Shown one piece after another: positions 58,242 through 64,000 of a DNA stretch of 64,000 nt (position 1 is the stretch's first letter; every line of letters starts with the position of its first letter). The DNA comes from Draconibacterium halophilum (GTDB taxonomy: Bacteria; Bacteroidota; Bacteroidia; Bacteroidales; Prolixibacteraceae), in NCBI RefSeq assembly GCF_010448835.1, contig NZ_CP048409.1, positions 1,620,001 through 1,684,000 of the forward strand. The letters are read 5' to 3'. Below the pieces are notes generated by a model. The model saw only the letters and a list, made by a program, of their open reading frames with translations. It searched no databases and had not been told where the DNA came from. The translations under genes and the position numbers were made by a program.

Positions 58242-59411
58242 CTACACATTGATCCGCTGTGCCATTTTTTGAGCCGTTAAAGCCAATTCCGTGGCGAGAA
58301 AACAATGATCCTGTGTCATGGCTGTTTCAGTACGATGAACAACGTCGTTAACAAGTTGATCGCCATAAGGCATATAAACCTGCGAGCAATCGTAGTATTT
58401 CACTTCTTTTTTGTTTACCAGAAATAGGTGATTTCCACCTTCCCGGCCGGCAATATCAACATACTTGCGCATCTCAATATAACCTTCGGTACCCAGAATA
58501 AAGGTTCTGCCGTCACCCCAGGTTGGCAGCCCTTCAGGCGTAAACCAGTCGATTCGGATATACCCTGTTGCATGATCGCTTCGAACACTCATATCTCCAA
58601 AATCCTGGTAGTTGGGATAATCTGTTGTGTTAAAATTAGCGATCTGTGAGAAATTGACATCAGCTTTTTGGGAGCTGGTATAAAACAAAAACTGGTCGCA
58701 TTGGTGCGAGCCGATATCCGTAAGAATTCCGCCTGCTTTTTCAGGATAAAAAAACCAGTCAGGGCGACTTTCCGGTCGCATGCGGTGAGGTCCAAGTCCA
58801 ACGGTTTGAACCACTTTGCCAATGGCGCCCTGCTGTACCAGTTCGCCTGCTTTTACTGATGCCGGATTTCCAAGTCTTTCGCTATACATTATGGAATATA
58901 TTCTTCCGGTTTTCTTTTGTACTTTTTTTACTTCATCAAACTGTTCAAATGTGGTAATCCCGGGTTTATCCGACATGTAATCTTTGCCAGCTTTCATTAC
59001 CCGAATGCCAAGTGGCGCTCTTTCTACCGGAATAATTGAGCTTGCAACCAGCTGAATGGATTTATCTTCCAGGATTTCTTCTTCGCTTTTTGCAACCTTA
59101 ACATCGGGGAAACGACTAGTGAACTGCTTTAACAAATCAGGTTCTTTTACATATACTGAAACTAACTCGCCGCCACCTTGTAAAAGGGCGCCCACCATTC
59201 CGTATATGTGGCCGTGATTTACACCAATTACGGCAAACTTTATTGATTCTTTGGGAGCCGAACGCTTTTCAGGTTGGAGAATAATTTCCTCAGGATGCGA
59301 AGTGGAGTGAAGTCCCTTACTATACATGTCGTAAGGCAAGAGAGATGCAGCAGTAATTCCTGCTGCCGATGCAAATGATCGTTGGATGAAATTTCGCCTG
59401 TTAAAACTCAT
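58242..59411 (-). CDS. Gfo/Idh/MocA-family oxidoreductase, Tat-exported
   Basis: 389 aa. Twin-arginine signal NRRNFIQRSFASAAGIT at the N-terminus. Rossmann-type start FAVIGVNHGHIYGMV (about 59-73) with GxxHGH in place of the classic GxGxxG, and SDKPG with the family lysine (Lys149). The body includes GGILTDIGSHQCDQFLFY, where Asp and His of the usual DxGxHxxD motif are visible. Acts on an exported sugar substrate; which one is unknown. Transcribed alone, convergent with AraC and divergent from the sulfatase remnant. Not closely similar to the other two oxidoreductases in the window. Confidence 0.88.
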   Translation of the reverse strand: MSFNRRNFIQRSFASAAGITAASLLPYDMYSKGLHSTSHPEEIILQPEKRSAPKESIKFAVIGVNHGHIYGMVGALLQGGGELVSVYVKEPDLLKQFTSRFPDVKVAKSEEEILEDKSIQLVASSIIPVERAPLGIRVMKAGKDYMSDKPGITTFEQFDEVKKVQKKTGRIYSIMYSERLGNPASVKAGELVQQGAIGKVVQTVGLGPHRMRPESRPDWFFYPEKAGGILTDIGSHQCDQFLFYTSSQKADVNFSQIANFNTTDYPNYQDFGDMSVRSDHATGYIRIDWFTPEGLPTWGDGRTFILGTEGYIEMRKYVDIAGREGGNHLFLVNKKEVKYYDCSQVYMPYGDQLVNDVVHRTETAMTQDHCFLATELALTAQKMAQRINV

Positions 59412-59739
59412 ATTTTAGGTTTTTAAGTTTAAAATGGATAGCTAAACTTACAATATTTATTTTGAGTTTTTGTACCGATTTTAATTGAATAGGAATTAAA
59501 ACAGATTCTTGCGGCAGCTTGTTTATTCATATTTGGCATCGCCGATTCTCTAAAGAAAAATCTTGTCAGCTCTGTGGTTATGTCATTTATTAACAGCTAG
59601 TAACAAGCATTTATTGGAGTAAAACAGGGGTTTTTATTAACGGTAATCTATTCTAACACGAGTAAAACTTGCGCCACTGATTATGGTGAAAACAGCTTTA
59701 TATTTGTAATATCAAACAACTAATCTAAAAAAATAAAAT
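59412..59739. other. Divergent intergenic region, no gene
   Basis: The 328-bp gap between the oxidoreductase start and the sulfatase remnant start holds no supportable gene. A plus-strand -7 motif TATATTTG (59699-59706) lies 33 bp before the remnant's original ATG and could still drive it. No -33 at usual spacing was seen. Confidence 0.4.
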
Positions 59740-61015
59740 ATGAAGAATTACTTTCAAACTAAATTTAAAAATCCTTCCGGGCTCGGCTCCATTACTGATT
59801 GACACCGACCAGCTGACTATTCCTAAAATGTTAAAAAAAGAGGGCTATCACACCGGAATTGTAGGTAAGTGGCACCTTGGTCTTGGACAGGGCGATGTGG
59901 ATTGGAACGAGAGCGTATCACCCGGCCCCAACGAAATAGGTTTCGATTATTCCTACATCATGGCGGCCACACAAGATCGGGTTCCTACTGTTTATCTCGA
60001 AAATGGAATGGTTGACGGACTCGATCCAAATGATCCTATCGAGATCGGTTATCAAAAGAATTTTGATGGAGAGCCAACCGGAAAAGATAATCCGGAATTG
60101 TTAAAAATGAAATGGCATCACGGACACAACAATTCAATCGTGAATGGAATTCCTCGAATTGGTTTTATGAAGGGCGGAGAGAAAGCCAAATGGAGCGATG
60201 TGGATATGGCTGACCATTTTCTGGAAAAAGCACAAAATTACGTGAAGAAACACAAAAACGAAACTTTCTTTTTGTATTATGCCTTGCAACAGCCGCACGT
60301 TCCTCGTACGCCAAATCCGAGGTTTGTGGGCAGTACGGATCTCGGTCCACGTGGCGATGTAATTGTGGAAGCCGACTGGTGTATCGGCGAATTTCTAAAA
60401 ACCCTGGAGGAGACAGGAATTCTGGAAAATACACTCATCATTCTTTCCAGCGATAATGGTCCGGTATTAAACGATGGCTATTATGACGATGCAGTTGAAA
60501 GAATTGGAGATCATGATGCAAAAGGAGGCTTGAGAGGTGGGAAATACAGTTTGTTTGAGGCCGGAACTCGTGTGCCTTTCATGGTTTACTGGGAAGGTAA
60601 AATTAAACCGGTAAAGTCTGATGCGCTTGTATGTCAGCTTGATTTAATGTCGTCGCTTGCCGAACTTGTTGGCAGCAACGAAAAAGGACCCGACAGCCAG
60701 GAACTGCTCGATGTGTTTATGGGAAAAAGCCGGAATGGTCGTGAAGAATTGGTACTTGAGGCTACTTCGCGCACTGCGCTTCGTAAGGGGGACTGGATAA
60801 TGATTCCTCCGTATAAAGGGCCGGAAATTGCTACACCGGTGAATATCGAAATGGCAAACTCTCCGGAGTTTCAATTATACAACCTTGATGATGATATCGC
60901 CCAGCAAAAAAATCTGGCTAAAAGCAATCAGGATAAACTGGAGAAGATGATCACGGATTATAAAGCGATTGTTGGATCCCAAAATTCAGACATCGAACCT
61001 CTCGAATTAAAGTAG
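59740..61015 (+). pseudogene. Sulfatase paralogue lacking its active-site N-terminus
   Basis: From 59768 the sequence matches the sulfatase at 38.6-40.2 kb closely (ILPGSAPLLIDTDQLTIPKM, then GKWHLGLG to the C-terminal DIEPLELK). The expected ~95 residues before it, holding YLDDLGYGD and the formylglycine C-x-P-x-R site, are missing. A plausible original start (ATG 59740, MKNYFQTKF) is joined out of frame and stops at 59800-59802. An internal ATG at 59828 opens 395 aa, but that product would have no signal peptide and no catalytic residue. So this is a deletion-damaged sulfatase gene, not an active enzyme. It carries four C where the paralogue has three. Confidence 0.85.
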
Positions 61016-61023
61016 CGAGGACT

Positions 61024-61064
61024 TGCTGGTATATTCTGTAATTAGCTTGCTGAATATACCAGCA
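61024..61064 (+). terminator. Stem-loop after the sulfatase remnant
   Basis: Perfect 13-bp arms TGCTGGTATATTC / GAATATACCAGCA separated by 15 nt, starting 9 bp after the remnant's stop. No strong U-run follows. Probably the old sulfatase terminator, separating it from the GH105 promoter. Confidence 0.6.
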
Positions 61065-61223
61065 TTAAATCAGGCACCCAAACAAAAATGAGCACTACCC
61101 CATTATCGGATGTAAACCACTTTAGAAGTCCAGGTCAAAGTTTATTTATAGTTAACTAAAGCATTATTTTTAAAAAATCAAAGTGCTCATGATCATAATT
61201 CCTAAAGAAGATAGCAATTGTAT

Positions 61224-61254
61224 TTTGTAAATTGCAATCGATTGCATAGATTTG
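61224..61254 (+). promoter_or_regulatory. GH105 promoter with LacI-type operator in its spacer
   Basis: -33 TTTG (61224-61227) and -7 TAGATTTG (61247-61254) with a 19-bp spacer that contains the palindrome TGCAATCGATTGCA (61233-61246). The palindrome abuts the -7 box and is identical to the two sites before the third susC. Expected transcription start is about 61260 and the ATG is at 61273, so the leader is very short. Binding of a repressor here would block polymerase directly. Confidence 0.7.
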
Positions 61255-61272
61255 TAGCAAACTTAAATAGCT

Positions 61273-62379
61273 ATGTATAAATCAATATTTATTTTATTGG
61301 CCACTTTTCTGCTAAGCGGATCAGTTGTGGCACAGAAATCGGGGAACGAAAAACTTTTTAAAGATCGTTACATTAAGAAAACGATGAAGAAAGCTTTGGA
61401 CTGGCAGTTAGAAAATCCAAAGCACGAATTATATGACTGGACTAACGGTGCTTTTTATGCCGGGGTGTTTGCAGCTTATGAAACAATCGGCTCGAAAAAG
61501 ATCTGGAACGCAATGTACGAAATGGGAGAGGCCAACGACTGGAAACCCGGCCCGCGTCTGCATCATGCCGACGACCATGTGATTTGCCAAACCTATATCG
61601 ACATGTACAGGGTTTCGGGCGAAAAGAAAATGATTGAACCTTTCGTTGAAACAATGGACAAGTTTATAGCAACGCCTTACGAAGCCGATGGTATTTTCGA
61701 AAAAACCTGGTGGTGGTGCGACGCGCTGTTTATGGCACCTCCGGCGTTTGTAAAGCTGGGAATTACTCTGGACGAAGATAAGTACCTGAAACTGTCGGAT
61801 AAACTCTGGAAAGAAACTTACGACTTGCTTTATGACAAAGAACATCATTTGTATGCACGCGATATGAGCTACAAATGGAACGAACCCGGAATTGAAGAAA
61901 AGCGGGAAGCTAACGGGAAGAAGATTTTCTGGTCGAGAGGAAACGGTTGGGTAATGGGCGGTTTGGTTCGCGTATTGTCTGAATTGCCAAAAGACTATCC
62001 GAACCGCGATTTTTATATCAAGAATTATAAGGAGATGGCTGCCAAAATTGTATCGCTACAGCAGGAAGATGGATTGTGGCGCTCCAGTTTGCTCGATCCG
62101 GATTCGTATCCGGGAGGAGAAGCTAGTGGCTCAGGATTTTTCTGCTACGCTTTGGCATGGGGAATTAATAATGGCATTCTGGATAAAGAAACCTATTTGC
62201 CGGCAGTTGAAAAGGCATGGGTAGGATTGAACGGTCTGATTCAGCCCGACGGACATGTTGGTTGGTGTCAACCTATTGGTGCCGATCCGCGAAAAAACTT
62301 TGTAGCCGATAGTTGGGAAGTATACGGAACAGGCGCATTTTTACTTGCCGGCAGCGAAGTGATAAAACTAGATGAGTAG
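61273..62379 (+). CDS. GH105-family unsaturated uronyl hydrolase, exported
   Basis: 368 aa with a Sec signal peptide (ILLATFLLSGSVVAQ, cleavage near 21), so likely periplasmic. GH105 (alpha/alpha)6 marks: LYDWTNGAFYAGVFAAYE, RLHHADDHVICQTYIDMY (Asp100/Asp101), the catalytic-Asp segment WWWCDALFMAPP (Asp150), FWSRGNGWVMGGLVRVL and GEASGSGFFCYALAWGIN. The family hydrolyses unsaturated galacturonyl or glucuronyl residues left by polysaccharide lyases. No lyase gene is in the window, so the lyase must be encoded elsewhere. Controlled by its own promoter with the palindromic operator, which ties it to the third susCD. Confidence 0.92.
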   Translation: MYKSIFILLATFLLSGSVVAQKSGNEKLFKDRYIKKTMKKALDWQLENPKHELYDWTNGAFYAGVFAAYETIGSKKIWNAMYEMGEANDWKPGPRLHHADDHVICQTYIDMYRVSGEKKMIEPFVETMDKFIATPYEADGIFEKTWWWCDALFMAPPAFVKLGITLDEDKYLKLSDKLWKETYDLLYDKEHHLYARDMSYKWNEPGIEEKREANGKKIFWSRGNGWVMGGLVRVLSELPKDYPNRDFYIKNYKEMAAKIVSLQQEDGLWRSSLLDPDSYPGGEASGSGFFCYALAWGINNGILDKETYLPAVEKAWVGLNGLIQPDGHVGWCQPIGADPRKNFVADSWEVYGTGAFLLAGSEVIKLDE

Positions 62380-62698
62380 ATTTTAAAGGATGAGCGGGTA
62401 AATAGATGCTGCACCGATAAGTTTCTGCAAATACCTGTAAATATTTCCAATTCAATTTGATATGGCTTTTTCTCAGCAATCGCAACGAGTTAAATATGAC
62501 CTGTTAATCCTGGAATAGTGTTCTTTAGAATTCTCTTTGCCTTTGATGAGGAAAAGTCATCTTTTTTTTAGACCAATTGAAACGTTTAGTGAGAATTGAA
62601 TAGGTACCTGATTCTTTTATAAGGTCTAATAGTGTAGCAACCATTGGTTTTCAGCTTAGCGAGACCTTTTTTTAAACCGAACAATTAACCAATAAATT
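62380..62698 (+). other. Intergenic region between two uronidase genes, nothing recognised
   Basis: The 319-bp gap has no ORF, hairpin or TAnnTTTG motif that I would support, and no copy of the TGCAATCGATTGCA palindrome. A short AAACGTTT palindrome near 62580 is too weak to call. Confidence 0.5.
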
Positions 62699-64000
62699 AT
62701 GATACAAAGACTCTTTATCGTCATCCTTTTATTCATGGTTGGATTTGCAGGAAAAGCGCAAGTCAACGATGTAACAACTCCCCTCCACCTCATGCAGCCT
62801 GATTATCCGCATGCCTACGGAGCACCTGAAACTAAGGACATTGAACAGGTATTGTCGCGGGTTTACAATTACCTTGATGAGGTTACACCTGCTCAACTGG
62901 TCGATAAAGAATCTGGAGAACTGATTAGCGATTTGACGAAAGTAGATCAGAATAGTATCATGAAACCGGGCGATTTTCGCCTGAACAGTTACGAGTGGGG
63001 TGTTACTTATGCCGGTATGTTATTGGCAACGAAGAATACCGGCGATGAAAAATATGCTGCTTATACTTTCGAGCGATTAAAATTCCTGTCTAAGTCTCTT
63101 GACGCTTTTGCTGATTTCGAAGAGAAAAATCCGGACACAAAGTTTCAACTGTATCGTTCGCTGCATCCACATGCTCTGGATGATTGTGGTGCAATTTGTG
63201 CAGCTATGATCAAAGCTACCAAATCCCGCGAGGTAGAAAACCTGGATTGGATCATTAATAACTACATCGATTATATCAGTAATAAACAATTCCGCCTGCA
63301 AGATGAAACCCTTGCCCGCAACAGGCCGCAACCCAATTCCATTTGGCTCGACGATCTGTTTATGAGCATTCCGGCCCTGGCTCAAATGGGAAGTTACAGT
63401 GGCGATACAAAATATTTTGATGATGCCGTAAAACAAGTATTGCAGTTTTCAAAACGAATGTTTAACTACGAAAAAGGCCTTTTTATGCACGGCTGGATTC
63501 AGGAAATGGATGAACATCCGCAGTTTCACTGGGCACGAGCCAACGGCTGGGCGGTAATGACTTTGGTTGAATTATTGGAAGTTTTGCCGGAAAATCATCA
63601 GGGCCGCGATCAGGTTCTGGAATTGTTACAACGCCATATTCGTGGTTTAGCCAACTACCAGCATGGAACCGGTTTTTGGCATCAGCTAATTGATAGAAAC
63701 GATACTTACCTGGAAACTTCGGCAACAGCCATTTATACATATTCAATTGCCCGTGCAATTAACCGGGGATATGTTGACGCAAAAGTTTATGGTCCGATGG
63801 TTTGTCTGGCATGGAATGCTGTGGCAAGCAAGGTAAACGACGCAGGTCAGGTGGAAGGAACTTGCGTAGGAACCGGAATGGGTTTTGATCCGGCATTTTA
63901 TTATTACCGGCCGATTAACGTTTTTGCAGCACACGGTTATGGTCCTGTTGTACTGGCAGGTGCCGAAATGATAGAACTGGTAAAAACACACGATATTCGC
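62699..64000 (+). CDS. GH88/GH105-like unsaturated glucuronyl hydrolase-type protein, C-terminus cut by window edge
   Basis: The frame is open for 434 codons from the ATG at 62699 to the right edge. Sec signal peptide (VILLFMVGFAGKAQ). (alpha/alpha)6-barrel features of the GH88/GH105 group: YEWGVTYAGMLLA, HPHALDDCGAICAAMI (Asp161/Asp162), PNSIWLDDLFMSIPALAQMG (Asp218/Asp219) and HWARANGWAVMTLVELLEVLP. It shares only family-level likeness with the preceding GH105, and a C-terminal extension (YYYRPINVFAAHGYGPVVLAGAEM) is visible. Probably removes a terminal (unsaturated) uronic acid from an oligosaccharide in the periplasm. Confidence 0.85.
   Translation, partial: MIQRLFIVILLFMVGFAGKAQVNDVTTPLHLMQPDYPHAYGAPETKDIEQVLSRVYNYLDEVTPAQLVDKESGELISDLTKVDQNSIMKPGDFRLNSYEWGVTYAGMLLATKNTGDEKYAAYTFERLKFLSKSLDAFADFEEKNPDTKFQLYRSLHPHALDDCGAICAAMIKATKSREVENLDWIINNYIDYISNKQFRLQDETLARNRPQPNSIWLDDLFMSIPALAQMGSYSGDTKYFDDAVKQVLQFSKRMFNYEKGLFMHGWIQEMDEHPQFHWARANGWAVMTLVELLEVLPENHQGRDQVLELLQRHIRGLANYQHGTGFWHQLIDRNDTYLETSATAIYTYSIARAINRGYVDAKVYGPMVCLAWNAVASKVNDAGQVEGTCVGTGMGFDPAFYYYRPINVFAAHGYGPVVLAGAEMIELVKTHDIR

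Noticed and set aside
59828..61015. Complete sulfatase gene starting at the ATG 59828
   Set aside because: It starts past the metal-binding Asp pair and formylglycine site and has no signal peptide; homology continues upstream of this ATG, so it is an internal start in a truncated gene.
1..64000. CRISPR arrays, tRNA/rRNA genes, insertion sequences, prophage
   Set aside because: No repeat-spacer pattern, transposase, integrase, phage protein or RNA-gene signature was found on reading through both strands.

Overview
The window looks like a glycan-degradation region of a Bacteroidota chromosome. Evidence: three SusC/SusD pairs, ECF sigma/FecR pairs with an added STN-type SusC, many 'C-D/E/S' lipoproteins, two proteins with C-terminal type IX secretion (T9SS) sorting domains, and Bacteroidota-type promoters (TAnnTTTG at -7). 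The mix of sulfatases, T9SS proteins and polysaccharide utilization loci (PULs) fits a marine or sediment Marinilabiliales/Prolixibacteraceae-like organism, but the genus is inference. I saw no rRNA, tRNA, CRISPR array, insertion sequence or phage gene.

Region 1 (1-12.5 kb, minus strand) is an alpha-mannan PUL: sigma, FecR, SusC, SusD, SusE, a multidomain GH76 endo-alpha-1,6-mannanase, and a GH43 cut by the left edge. Region 2 (12.8-20 kb) is a mannose operon: a divergent GntR regulator, then GH92 alpha-mannosidase, mannose-6-phosphate isomerase, ROK sugar kinase and an FHS-type MFS importer. Region 3 (20-38 kb, plus strand) is a second alpha-mannan PUL: a divergent sigma gene, FecR, SusC, SusD, SusE, two GH76, GH92, Tat-exported GH125, and a DUF4964/5127/4965 lipoprotein. 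Together regions 1-3 describe a route from extracellular cleavage of the alpha-1,6 backbone, through SusCD import and periplasmic trimming, to cytoplasmic mannose to mannose-6-P to fructose-6-P.

Region 4 (38-64 kb) is different. It holds a decayed sulfatase fragment, a frameshifted sulfatase, GH115 alpha-glucuronidase, three exported Gfo/Idh/MocA oxidoreductases, a DUF2264 protein, a third SusCD pair without STN or sigma/FecR, ThuA-like and PmoA-like (DUF6807) proteins, an AraC regulator, a second sulfatase that has lost its active site, GH105 and a GH88/GH105-like protein cut by the right edge. This points to a sulfated, uronic-acid-containing polysaccharide. A perfect 14-bp palindrome, TGCAATCGATTGCA, occurs twice upstream of the third susC and once inside the spacer of the GH105 promoter, so a LacI-type regulator encoded elsewhere probably links these genes.

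Four genes in region 4 are each broken by a single missing base, three of them at G/C runs. This looks more like sequencing error than biology. The truncated sulfatases, in contrast, carry larger lesions and look like real gene decay.
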